Part shown: positions 33,405 through 41,685 of the stretch, piece by piece
Layout of the letters: each line of letters starts with the position of its first letter
Position numbering within the stretch: position 1 is the stretch's first letter
Assembly: GCA_028821235.1 (NCBI GenBank)
Contig: JAPPGV010000089.1
Coordinates: forward strand, 1-64,000
Reading direction: 5' to 3'
Length of the DNA stretch: 64,000 nt
Source of the DNA: a bacterium
GTDB lineage: Bacteria; Actinomycetota; Acidimicrobiia; Spongiisociales; Spongiisociaceae
The notes under the pieces: generated by a model
The model's input: the letters and a program-made list of their open reading frames with translations, nothing else
Databases searched by the model: none
What the model was told of the DNA's origin: nothing
Program-made: the position numbers and the translations under genes

Positions 33405-34655
33405 ATGACGAAGTCAGCACCGCTCCGGGCTACCCGCTCCGAACTCGCCGCCGTGCGCCGCCGTCTGGCCTACGTGCTGTTCTCGGGGGCGGTCCTGGCC
33501 TGGCTGGCCTTCGTGGCCACCCTTGCCGTAGCGACCGTGGCGGCGCGTTCCCTGAGCGGGTCCACCATGATGGCGGGGCTGCCGCTGGCTGCCGGCGCCC
33601 TCGGCCAGGCGCTGGGAACCAACGTGTTGGGACGGCTGAGCACCCGTTACGGGCGCCGGTTCATCATGGTGGCAGGCCCGCCGGTCTCCGCCTGCGGCGC
33701 GGCGCTGGAGCTTATCGGCGTCACAGCCGGCTGGTACTGGGTGCTGGTCGGTGGGGCGATCCTGATGGGAGCGGGCGTGGGCGCCATCCACCTGGCCCGC
33801 TACGTTGCCGCCGAGTTGGCCGAAGATTCCGAGCGAGGCAAGGCGATGGGCCTCCTGGTGTGGTCGGCGACCATAGGGTCCGTGATCGGCGCCAGCCTGG
33901 TGGACCGGGTCGGTCGCTTGACGCAGGAGTGGTTGGGCACGCCTTACGGTGGGGCTTTCCTGCTGGCGACCGTGGCCTTCTCCCTGTCCTGGGTGATCTT
34001 CTGGGTCGGGCTGCGCCCCGACCCTTCCAAGGTGGCGGTGACCTCCGCGGTCCGCCCCGAGCCAGGCGGAACGGTGGGCGCCTCCCTGCGCCTTCCGGCT
34101 GTCCAGCTCACCATCCTGGCCCTTCTGTCCGCGCAGGGCGCCATGGTCCTGGTAATGACTGCCACCCCCCTCCGCATAGAGGACGCCGGCTACGGCCTCG
34201 ACGCGGTTGGCTTGGTGCTGTCGGTCCACGCGGTGGGGATGTTCGCCTTCGCCCCCCTCGTGGGCAAGCTGGTCGACCGCCTGGGACGCCTCCCCATGCT
34301 GGGGATGGGCATGTGCCTGACCGTGGTCTCTCTCCTCCTGACGGGCACGGCACCTTACGACGGACTCTTCGTGCTGGCCTTGGGCTTGTTCGTGCTCGGA
34401 CTGGGTTGGAACTGCTCCTTCCTCGCCAGCAGCTCCATGCTCTTCACATCCGCCCCGCCCGGGGTCCGCCAGGTCGTAGAGGGATGGGCCGACTCGGCCG
34501 CGTGGACGATGGTCATGTTGGGAAGCGTCGCCTCGGGCGTGCTGATGGGCTCGGTCGGATACAGCTGGCTGAGCGCGACCGCGGCCCTGCCGATGCTGCT
34601 CATCCTCGCTCTCGCCCTGGCTGTACCCCGCCTCCGTGGCGCGATCAAGACCTGA
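33405..34655 (+). CDS. MFS transporter
   Basis: Major facilitator protein of 416 aa with about 12 predicted helices. Motif A appears as GRLSTRYGRR in the loop after helix 2, with a partial repeat (GKLVDRLGR) in the second half. No ligand-specific feature is recognisable. It is co-directional and 45 bp downstream of the dehydrogenase, so uptake of an organic acid or export of a metabolite is possible. Its 3' end faces the convergent Mrr-like gene. Confidence 0.88.
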   Translation: MTKSAPLRATRSELAAVRRRLAYVLFSGAVLAWLAFVATLAVATVAARSLSGSTMMAGLPLAAGALGQALGTNVLGRLSTRYGRRFIMVAGPPVSACGAALELIGVTAGWYWVLVGGAILMGAGVGAIHLARYVAAELAEDSERGKAMGLLVWSATIGSVIGASLVDRVGRLTQEWLGTPYGGAFLLATVAFSLSWVIFWVGLRPDPSKVAVTSAVRPEPGGTVGASLRLPAVQLTILALLSAQGAMVLVMTATPLRIEDAGYGLDAVGLVLSVHAVGMFAFAPLVGKLVDRLGRLPMLGMGMCLTVVSLLLTGTAPYDGLFVLALGLFVLGLGWNCSFLASSSMLFTSAPPGVRQVVEGWADSAAWTMVMLGSVASGVLMGSVGYSWLSATAALPMLLILALALAVPRLRGAIKT

Positions 34656-34721
34656 ATCGTTATCCCGCCGCTACGCCCGCCGAGAATCTTCCGCTCTCTG
34701 TAGGCCAGGCCGCCGACGTAT

Positions 34722-35813
34722 TCAGTCCTCTGTTTCCTCTATTCGAGTCCAGACTTGCTTGAGTGGCAGTTCTGCCTGTAGTTCCTCGTCGAACTTGTGG
34801 TAGTTGCGGAACACAGCGTCCATCAGGTCTTCGGCGCTCCATACCCGCACTCGGAAGAACTGCTCGCGCTGCTCACGTCGCGTGGTCCTGGTGACCCCTC
34901 CCCAGGCGACCAGTAGACCTTGATCGGCACCCTGGGCACTCACCACACCTTTGAGTTCCCGGAGGACCGGCGCGCTGACCGGAGTCTCGCCGGACTTGAC
35001 CTGCACGACTATGCGAGGGCTATCGAGGCCAAGCGGGCCGCGTCCGGCAAACACGTCTATGCCACCGTCAGGGCCAGGCGGCGAAGGCTCGGTGGTGAAC
35101 CCTTCGGCCTCCAGGATCTTGGCCACCAACTGGCTGAGTTCATGTCCGGCGAACTTCTGCCCAATGAACTCCCGGATTCGGTCTCTGGCGAATCCTTCGA
35201 GATCCACACCTTCGGGAGAGTCAGGCGCTTCGGCTGTAACGGGTCCGTCGCCACCGTCGGCCTCCAGATCGTCCTGCGACCGGCTCCCAGGATCTCGATC
35301 CCCGGACATCAGTTTGCGCAGCCGCCTGGCTCCGTCATTTCGGGTTATGGCACAGAATGTGAGCAGCGAGCCAAGTGAATAAAGTAGGTCTTGTCCGACT
35401 TCGGAACGTGGCAGGTCGGTCCGCTTCCAGTCCACGGATACCACATGGCGGTTGTACGGGTCCTCTGCGTCTCGGTACCAGTACGCCCGGGTTACCGTGC
35501 CCAGTGCGATCTGACCGGTTGTCTTGAGTGGCAACACCACCAGATCGCCTACCCGGACCTCGGTCTTGAACCTCCAGAGCTGGTTGGTTTGTACTGAGAT
35601 CGACCTCTCCTTGGCATCCGGACTCGCGTCGCGGATCAGCCTTTCCAACTCGTCTCGGCTTGCCACCAGCTTCAGGTCGGGGATAGCGCGCCAATCAAGG
35701 CCGGCAAGGCCCTTTTCGAGGTTGAAGTCTTCGTTTCCGCCGCGTCTCCCGGCCCTTATGAGCCAGGCCGTCGGCGTGTCGTCTCCGTCCGTGTCAGCCA
35801 TCCGCTTGCCCAT
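34722..35813 (-). CDS. Mrr-like restriction endonuclease
   Basis: Protein of 363 aa with two parts. The N-terminal ~150 residues form an RRGGNEDFNLE/VGDLVVLPLK domain often fused to such nucleases. The C-terminal Mrr catalytic domain has GPDGGIDVFAG followed by RIVVQVKSG, a D-(Q/E)xK variant of the PD-(D/E)XK site. Mrr enzymes cut modified DNA without a cognate methyltransferase, and none is adjacent. The ATG at 35813 is used; ATG 35801 is an in-frame alternative. It is a likely stand-alone defence gene inserted between catabolic operons. Confidence 0.88.
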   Translation of the reverse strand: MGKRMADTDGDDTPTAWLIRAGRRGGNEDFNLEKGLAGLDWRAIPDLKLVASRDELERLIRDASPDAKERSISVQTNQLWRFKTEVRVGDLVVLPLKTTGQIALGTVTRAYWYRDAEDPYNRHVVSVDWKRTDLPRSEVGQDLLYSLGSLLTFCAITRNDGARRLRKLMSGDRDPGSRSQDDLEADGGDGPVTAEAPDSPEGVDLEGFARDRIREFIGQKFAGHELSQLVAKILEAEGFTTEPSPPGPDGGIDVFAGRGPLGLDSPRIVVQVKSGETPVSAPVLRELKGVVSAQGADQGLLVAWGGVTRTTRREQREQFFRVRVWSAEDLMDAVFRNYHKFDEELQAELPLKQVWTRIEETED

Positions 35814-35920
35814 CCGTTCGCTGGTTCCGTCGGAATCGTAGCGAGACCCGGAGGCCGGCCCTCGACCGCTAGTCTGACCGGGTTGCCGCGTGTGCTTAGC
35901 GAGTCGGAGGAAACCTCAAA

Positions 35921-36841
35921 GTGATAATCGATACCCACCTCCATCCCACCAACGTAGTCGACCAGGCGTGGCGCCATACGGGGGAGCCGTTCAACGGGGA
36001 GCGCATGCTCGAGATGATGGACGGTCCCTACTGGATCAACGGCAAGCCTCGCCGGATCGACATGGGTTTCATCCAGCCTCCCCCGGGCAACACGGTCTGG
36101 AATGAGGGCAGCCGCGGGGGCCGGGAGGGTATCCGTGACTACATGGCCTACATCGCGGAACTCACCCAGAAGTACCCCGACCGCTTCATCGGCAACTTCA
36201 ACTACAACCCCAGATTCGGGCCCGAGAACGGCGCGGCCGAACTCGAGTTCCACGTGAAGGAATACGGCTTCAAGATGATGAAGCTGCACGCCAACATGCA
36301 TGCCTACCGTCCCGACCGGGCCCTCGACTGGCTCCGCCCTCCGCTCCAGAAGTGCGACGAGCTCGGCGTGGTGGTCCTGCTCCACACCGGTGACGGTCCC
36401 TACTCCATTCCCACCCAGTTCTATCCGATCATCCGCGAGTTCCCCAACGTGAACTTCATCATCGGCCACTTCGGTGTCCAGACAGGCGGCGTGTACTGCT
36501 TCGAGGCCTTCTGGATGATCATGGACTCGCCGAACGTCTACGGCGAGTCGGGATGGCTGCTCCAATCTCGGATCGTCGAGTTCGCCAAGGAGATGCCGCG
36601 CGATCGCCTGGTGTTCGGCACGGACTCACCTCCCAACGACCCGGGTATGTGGCTGACCCACCTAGAAGTGCTGTGCCACGAGCCTCCGCAGGGCTTGGGT
36701 ATCGACGAGGACCGGCTCGAGGACTACATGGGCAACAACATCGCCCGGCTGGTGGGAATCCAGCCCACCGCACCGCCCCAGTCTGTCGAGGCAGCCAAGG
36801 CGCAGCTGGCAGCCGGCAGCCACGGGCGTGCCATCGACTAG
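35921..36841 (+). CDS. Amidohydrolase family 2 (TIM-barrel) protein
   Basis: TIM-barrel metal-dependent hydrolase or decarboxylase of 306 aa. It has the N-terminal HxH (H6, H8 in MIIDTHLHPT), MMKLHANMHA, a barrel His in VVLLHTGDG, IIGHFG and the late catalytic Asp in FGTDSPP. The family includes ACMSD-like decarboxylases as well as hydrolases. The downstream UbiD gene makes a role in aromatic or heterocyclic acid metabolism plausible. GTG 35921 follows GGAGG by about 10 bp. Confidence 0.88.
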   Translation: MIIDTHLHPTNVVDQAWRHTGEPFNGERMLEMMDGPYWINGKPRRIDMGFIQPPPGNTVWNEGSRGGREGIRDYMAYIAELTQKYPDRFIGNFNYNPRFGPENGAAELEFHVKEYGFKMMKLHANMHAYRPDRALDWLRPPLQKCDELGVVVLLHTGDGPYSIPTQFYPIIREFPNVNFIIGHFGVQTGGVYCFEAFWMIMDSPNVYGESGWLLQSRIVEFAKEMPRDRLVFGTDSPPNDPGMWLTHLEVLCHEPPQGLGIDEDRLEDYMGNNIARLVGIQPTAPPQSVEAAKAQLAAGSHGRAID

Positions 36842-36881
36842 CCCGCCGGGAAGTGGTGGACAGAGATGTGAGGAGTCCTAC

Positions 36882-38267
36882 GTGACCGCCCCGGACTTCA
36901 CTGCGAGCCAGGACCTCCATGACTTCGTCTCGGTGTACGAGCGCTCGTTCCCGGAGGATGTCCTCAGTTTCACCGAGCCGGTGCCCGACTCCCAGGACGT
37001 GACCAGCGTCGTGTGGGAGCTGGCCGCAGCGGGCCACGACCAGATGCTCCGGTTCAGGCGCATCGACGGTATCCCGTACGAGGTGGTCACCAACCTGTTC
37101 GGGTGCCGCCGCCGGATAGCTCGAATGCTGGGGGCGGATCTGCGGAGCCTGCACGACGCCTACCAGGCCAGCGCCAAGCACCTCATGGAGCCCGTCGATG
37201 TGGGAGACGGCCCGGTGCTGGAACGCGTGACCGAGGGCGACGCCATCGACCTCCGTACCTTCCCCCTCCTCACCCACTTCGCCACCGACCGGGCGCCCTA
37301 CATCACCAGCGGGATCATCGTGGCCGAGGACGCCGACGGGATCGGCAACCTCAGCTACCACCGGGCCATGGTCCACTCGCCCACCGAGTTCGCCACCAGC
37401 CTCCACTCCCGAGGGGACCTCTGGCGGATGCTGAAGGCCGCTGCCGAGCGTGGCGAATCGCTCCGGGTGGCGATGGTGCTCGGAGGGCATCCCCTGTTCA
37501 TGCTGGCCGCTTCCGCCCGGGTGCCGATGACCGTGGACGAGCGCCAGGTGGCGGGTGGTCTGTTCGGGGCGCCTCTCGAGGTGGTGCGATCACCCCGCTA
37601 CGGGATCCGGGTTCCCGCCACCGCCGACTTCCTGTTCGAGGGGGTGATCGACCCGGAGGCCCGCGTCGAGGAGGGTCCGTTCGGGGAGTTCACCGGGTAC
37701 TCGTCCGACCGGTCCACCAACAGCCTCTTCCGCGTGGAGGCCATGTGCTCCCGGCGCGATCCCCTTCTTCTCGACGTGGTTGGAGGCAACTCGAACGAGC
37801 ACCTCAACCTGGCCCGCATCCCCAGAGAGTCCGAGATGGCGGAGAAGCTCAAGGGAAGGTTCCCGGGTGTAGCCGCTGTCCACTACCCCAACTCGGGCAG
37901 CCACTTCCACTGCTACGTGAGGCTCCGGCAGCGCCGCGTGGGCGAGGCCCGCCAGGTGATGCTCGGTCTTTTGGGCTGGGACCCTTACCTGAAGACGGTG
38001 ATCGCGGTGGATGACGACATCGACGTCACCGACGACTCCGAGGTTCTATGGGCGCTGGCCACCCACTTCCAACCCGCGGGCGACCTCTTCGTGGTCGATG
38101 GCCTGCCGGGTAGCCCGCTCGATCCGTCGTCGTCCGTCGAGGGCACCACGTCGCGCCTCGCGCTGGATGCAACCCGCGGCCCTGACTTCAGCGGGGTCAG
38201 GATCGGGTTCTCCGAGGAATCGCTGGAACGAGCGGGCCGTCTCATATCCGAGCGCCTATCCTCCTAG
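36882..38267 (+). CDS. UbiD family decarboxylase
   Basis: Predicted prenylated-FMN-dependent (de)carboxylase of 461 aa. It matches the UbiD fold: RFRRIDGIPYEVVTNLFG near the N-terminus, IGNLSYHRAMV, an MVLGGHP segment and the catalytic EEGPFGEFTGY with the E-x-PFGE motif around residue 267. UbiD enzymes act on aromatic, heteroaromatic or unsaturated acids and require UbiX for cofactor; no ubiX is in the window. GTG 36882 has GAGGAG 7 bp upstream and is preferred to an ATG at 36828 inside the previous gene. Confidence 0.9.
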   Translation: MTAPDFTASQDLHDFVSVYERSFPEDVLSFTEPVPDSQDVTSVVWELAAAGHDQMLRFRRIDGIPYEVVTNLFGCRRRIARMLGADLRSLHDAYQASAKHLMEPVDVGDGPVLERVTEGDAIDLRTFPLLTHFATDRAPYITSGIIVAEDADGIGNLSYHRAMVHSPTEFATSLHSRGDLWRMLKAAAERGESLRVAMVLGGHPLFMLAASARVPMTVDERQVAGGLFGAPLEVVRSPRYGIRVPATADFLFEGVIDPEARVEEGPFGEFTGYSSDRSTNSLFRVEAMCSRRDPLLLDVVGGNSNEHLNLARIPRESEMAEKLKGRFPGVAAVHYPNSGSHFHCYVRLRQRRVGEARQVMLGLLGWDPYLKTVIAVDDDIDVTDDSEVLWALATHFQPAGDLFVVDGLPGSPLDPSSSVEGTTSRLALDATRGPDFSGVRIGFSEESLERAGRLISERLSS

Positions 38268-38304
38268 AAGTTCTGTGCAAGCTACACAGGAGGTAGTGAA
38301 CGAT

Positions 38305-39312
38305 ATGTCCATCTTGAGGAGTTTCATGGGCCGGCGCGGCTGGCTGGTCGGGTTGCTGGCGTTCGCCCTGGCCATGGCCGCCTGCGCTGAAGAGGAGGAC
38401 GCCGGCCGTTCAGCCGACGATCCGATCCGGATCGCGATGGTCGGACCCAGCGCGTCGAACGACCTGGCCTTCACCCAGAGCATGGTCGACTCCCTCAACC
38501 GTCTCGGCGAGGACTACAACATCGAGGTCGACATCACCGACGGCACGTTCGTCATCGAGGATGCCGCCGTCGCCATCCGCGGGTACGCGGAGGACGGCTT
38601 CGACATCGTGCTGGCCCATGGCTCCCAGTTCGGGGGTTCGCTGTCGGAGATCGCCCCGGACTACCCGGACACCTACTTCGCCTGGGGGACCAGCCGGGAC
38701 ACATTCGGGCTGTCCAACGTGTATTCCTACAGCGTCAAGTCGGATCAGGGCGGATACATCAACGGCGTCATGGCCGCCCACCTCACCGAGTCGAACATCA
38801 TCGGCGTGGTGGGTCCGATCGAGGTCGGAGACATCAAGGCCTACATCGACGGGTTCGTGGTCGGTGTTGCCTCGGTCGACCCGGGGATCACCGTCAACGT
38901 CAACTACATCGACTCGTTCAGCGATGTGGCCCTGGCTGCCGAGGCGGCACAGGCCCATCTCGAGGCGGGGGCCGATGTCCTGACCGGCGTTTCCCAGATG
39001 ACCGTGGGGGCAACCGGAGTAGCCAGGGAACACGGTGTCCTCTGGTTCGGCTCGCAGTCCGATCAGACTCCCCTCGGTGAGGAGATCGTGGTCGCCTCCC
39101 AGATCTACAACTGGGACTTCCAGCTCGGCCAGATAGTGGAGGATCTGCTGGCAGGGGAGCTGAACGGGAGGGTCATTACCGCCGACTTCAACAACGGTGG
39201 TCTGACCATGGCCTACAACCCCGGTTTCTCGCTCGACTCAGCTGTCCGGGCCGCCGCGGATGCTGCGGAAGCGGGCATCAAGGACGGATCCATCTCGACC
39301 GGTATCGAGTAG
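38305..39312 (+). CDS. BMP family ABC transporter substrate-binding lipoprotein
   Basis: Binding protein of the basic membrane protein (PnrA/Med) family, 335 aa. Signal peptide GWLVGLLAFALAMAAC ends in a lipobox Cys. IRIAMVGPSASNDLAFTQSM and the AHGSQFGG and YFAWGTS elements are typical. This family binds purine nucleosides in characterised members. AGGAGG precedes ATG 38305. A 14-bp hairpin follows the stop before the permease gene. Confidence 0.92.
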   Translation: MSILRSFMGRRGWLVGLLAFALAMAACAEEEDAGRSADDPIRIAMVGPSASNDLAFTQSMVDSLNRLGEDYNIEVDITDGTFVIEDAAVAIRGYAEDGFDIVLAHGSQFGGSLSEIAPDYPDTYFAWGTSRDTFGLSNVYSYSVKSDQGGYINGVMAAHLTESNIIGVVGPIEVGDIKAYIDGFVVGVASVDPGITVNVNYIDSFSDVALAAEAAQAHLEAGADVLTGVSQMTVGATGVAREHGVLWFGSQSDQTPLGEEIVVASQIYNWDFQLGQIVEDLLAGELNGRVITADFNNGGLTMAYNPGFSLDSAVRAAADAAEAGIKDGSISTGIE

Positions 39313-39361
39313 ACGGAGATTGGAGACACGACACCACCGGAACCGTACGGTGGCAGTCGTT

Positions 39362-39403
39362 GTCCGGCGGAACCCTCGGCGCGTTCCGTGGGTTCCGCCG
39401 GAC
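39362..39403 (+). promoter_or_regulatory. Intercistronic GC-rich hairpin after BMP binding-protein gene
   Basis: A perfect 14-bp inverted repeat (GTCCGGCGGAACCC at 39362-39375, complement at 39390-39403) with a 14-nt loop lies between the binding-protein and permease genes. No T-tract follows. It could stabilise the upstream message or reduce read-through so the binding protein is made in excess. A smaller CCACCG/CGGTGG hairpin precedes it. Confidence 0.75.
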
Positions 39404-39429
39404 GGGTTTGATCCGATACGGAGGCGCCT

Positions 39430-40590
39430 CTGAAACCTGACCGCAGGCTCCTGCTGGCTCGCCTCGCCGGGCCGGGCGTCCTCGTAGGGGCGGTGCTTGC
39501 AGCCGCTCTGATCGGCGCCGTCACGCTGGTCATCCTCGGAGCGAATCCGCTGACCGGTTATGCGGCGCTGATCGAAGGCGCGTTCGGCGGTACGAAGAAC
39601 CTGGCCAACAGCGCGCTCAAGGCGATGCCGTTGCTGCTGGTGGGCGCGGGTATAAGCGTGGCCTTCCGGACCGGCGTCATCAACATCGGTGGTGAAGGCC
39701 AGATCATCGCCGGGGCCATCCTCGCCACTCTGGTGGTCCTGGCCGTTCCCGACCTACCGCGCTTTCTCCTGCTGCCCCTGGCCTTCCTGTTCGGGGCGAT
39801 AGGTGGCGCCATCTGGGGCGGGATGGCGGGCACCCTCAAGTCGTACGCGGGGGTGAACGAGATCCTGAGCACCATCATGCTCAACATCATCGCCGTCCAG
39901 ATCCTGAACCTCCTGCTCAGGGGTCCTCTGATGGATCCGGGCGAGATCGAGAAGGGTTCCCGGATTCCCCACACGGAGCGGCTCAGCGCCAACGCCGACC
40001 TTCCGATCCTCCCCGGAGGAACCCGGTTGCATCTCGGCGTGGTCGTGGCCGTGTTGATGGCGGTGGTCTGCTACGTGGTGCTGTTCCGCACCACCCAGGG
40101 TCTCCGCCTCCGCGCCGCGGGACACAATCCCTTCGCGTCGCTCTACGCTGGGATGTCGGTGAAGCGCAATGTGGTGCTGGCCTTCATGTACAGCGGCGCC
40201 ATGTGCGGGCTGGCCGGGGTGACGCTGGTGTTCGGCAGCGAGGGGCACCGGCTGGCGACCGACGGCGGCGCAACCACGTTCACGGGAGCGGCCGGGTTCA
40301 ACGGGATAGTGGCGGCGCTGTTCGGCGGTCTGCATCCCCTGTGGACGATCCCGGCCTCGTTCCTGTTCGGGGCGCTCCTGGTCGGCGCCAACGCCCTGCA
40401 ACGAGCCGTGCAGGTCCCTGCTGCGTTGATCCTTGCCCTCAACGGTCTGGTCGTGGTGTTCGTGGTCAGCAGCCTCCAGGCCCGGATCCGGCTCTCTCAA
40501 GCGGTCTCCGGGATGGCCGGGAAGGAAGAGACCACCGACGACCCGGCTGGTGACGATCAGCAGACCCCCGATGGGGCGGATCCTCCGTGA
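39430..40590 (+). CDS. ABC transporter permease, BMP/nucleoside type (YufP-like)
   Basis: Inner-membrane permease of the BMP-type importer with about eight to ten helices. It shows the family element VGAGISVAFRTGVINIGGEGQ, MAGTLKSYAGVNEILSTIMLNII and the LRAAGHNPFASLYAGM loop. The first conventional start is GTG 39493, but a GGAGG at 39420-39424 lies 5 bp before an in-frame CTG at 39430, which adds a basic KPDRRLLLARL leader before the first helix. CTG is therefore proposed as the start. It overlaps the second permease by 4 bp. Confidence 0.85.
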   Translation: MKPDRRLLLARLAGPGVLVGAVLAAALIGAVTLVILGANPLTGYAALIEGAFGGTKNLANSALKAMPLLLVGAGISVAFRTGVINIGGEGQIIAGAILATLVVLAVPDLPRFLLLPLAFLFGAIGGAIWGGMAGTLKSYAGVNEILSTIMLNIIAVQILNLLLRGPLMDPGEIEKGSRIPHTERLSANADLPILPGGTRLHLGVVVAVLMAVVCYVVLFRTTQGLRLRAAGHNPFASLYAGMSVKRNVVLAFMYSGAMCGLAGVTLVFGSEGHRLATDGGATTFTGAAGFNGIVAALFGGLHPLWTIPASFLFGALLVGANALQRAVQVPAALILALNGLVVVFVVSSLQARIRLSQAVSGMAGKEETTDDPAGDDQQTPDGADPP

Positions 40591-41519
40591 CCGATTTTCT
40601 GACCGTCTCGGTCCTGCTCGCGACCCTTGCCTCGGGGATCCGGCTCGCCACGCCGTTCTTGCTGGCGGCTCTGGGCGAGACCCTCAGCCAGCGCAGCGGA
40701 GTGCTCAACCTGGGGGTGGAGGGAGTCATGTTGCTCGGCGCCTACGGCGCCTACTACGCAACCCTCCGCACCGACAGCGTCGTGCTCGGGATACTGGTCA
40801 GCCTGGTGGTCGGCGGGGTGATGGGAGTCGTGTACGGGGTGGTGACGCTCGCCCTCAAGGCCGAGCAGGGTATAAGCGGCATCGGCATCTTCATCTTCGG
40901 TCTGGGCCTCAGCGACCTCCTGTTCCAGAAGCAGGTCGGAACGCCCACTCCGATTGACGGTCTGGGGGATGTCGCCCTGCCCCTACTAGGGGACTTGCCT
41001 CTGGTGGGTGAGGTTCTCTTCCACCAGAACATCCTCGTCTACGTGGCCTTCCTGCTGGTGCCCGTCCTGTGGTTCGTCGTGAACCGGACCCCGTTCGGAC
41101 TGAACGTCAGGGCGGTCGGGGAGACCCCCGAAGCGGCCGACAGCCTCGGTGTCAGCGTGAACCGGACCCGCTACATCACCATCTTCGTGGGCAACGCCAT
41201 GGCGGGTCTGGCCGGCGGAGCGCTGGCCCTCGAGCTCGGGATCTTCCAGCAGAACCTCACCAACGGGCACGGGTTCATCGCCATAGCACTGGTCTACTTC
41301 GGCGCCTGGCGGCCCACCGGAGTGATGGCCGGCGCCATGGTGTTCGGCCTGGTGTCCGCCACCGTCCTGCAATGGAAGACCCTCGGCATCGTGGTGGGTA
41401 CCACCGCCAGCATCGTGGGCATGTTCCCGGCCGTTCTCACCATCCTGGTCTTGGTGCTCGTCTCCCGCCGCACCGGCCAGCCGTCCGCGCTCACCCGACC
41501 ATTCGAACGGGGGCACTAG
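40587..41519 (+). CDS. ABC transporter permease, BMP/nucleoside type (YufQ-like)
   Basis: Second permease, 310 aa. It carries the signature RLATPFLLAALGETLSQRSG near the N-terminus, LNLGVEGVMLLGA, and the coupling loop VRAVGETPEAADSLGVSVN. GTG 40587 overlaps the first permease stop. Its own stop, TAG at 41517-41519, spans the left junction of the second MITE-like element, so that insertion may have fixed or altered the final codons. Confidence 0.92.
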   Translation: MTDFLTVSVLLATLASGIRLATPFLLAALGETLSQRSGVLNLGVEGVMLLGAYGAYYATLRTDSVVLGILVSLVVGGVMGVVYGVVTLALKAEQGISGIGIFIFGLGLSDLLFQKQVGTPTPIDGLGDVALPLLGDLPLVGEVLFHQNILVYVAFLLVPVLWFVVNRTPFGLNVRAVGETPEAADSLGVSVNRTRYITIFVGNAMAGLAGGALALELGIFQQNLTNGHGFIAIALVYFGAWRPTGVMAGAMVFGLVSATVLQWKTLGIVVGTTASIVGMFPAVLTILVLVLVSRRTGQPSALTRPFERGH

Positions 41520-41680
41520 TGGTCTGTCTGCGAGACAACCGGGTGCTCTGGCGGCCATCGGCGTCGCGTCGCTGCGTTCCGCTTCCTCAACGTACCCTGC
41601 GGGTACGCCTTCGTCAGCGGGCCTTGCGAGGAACACCGCTGCCGACGCCATACCACACCGCCACTTCACAGACAGACCAC
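41519..41680. repeat. MITE-like palindromic element, copy 2
   Basis: A 162-bp element with the same perfect 12-bp terminal inverted repeats as copy 1 (GTGGTCTGTCTG ... CAGACAGACCAC), flanked by TA on both sides. An internal hairpin, CGTACCC-TGC-GGGTACG, is perfect. It lies between a permease stop and the ATPase GTG at 41686, leaving 5 bp. No open frame of its own is convincing. Confidence 0.85.
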
Positions 41681-41685
41681 TAGCC

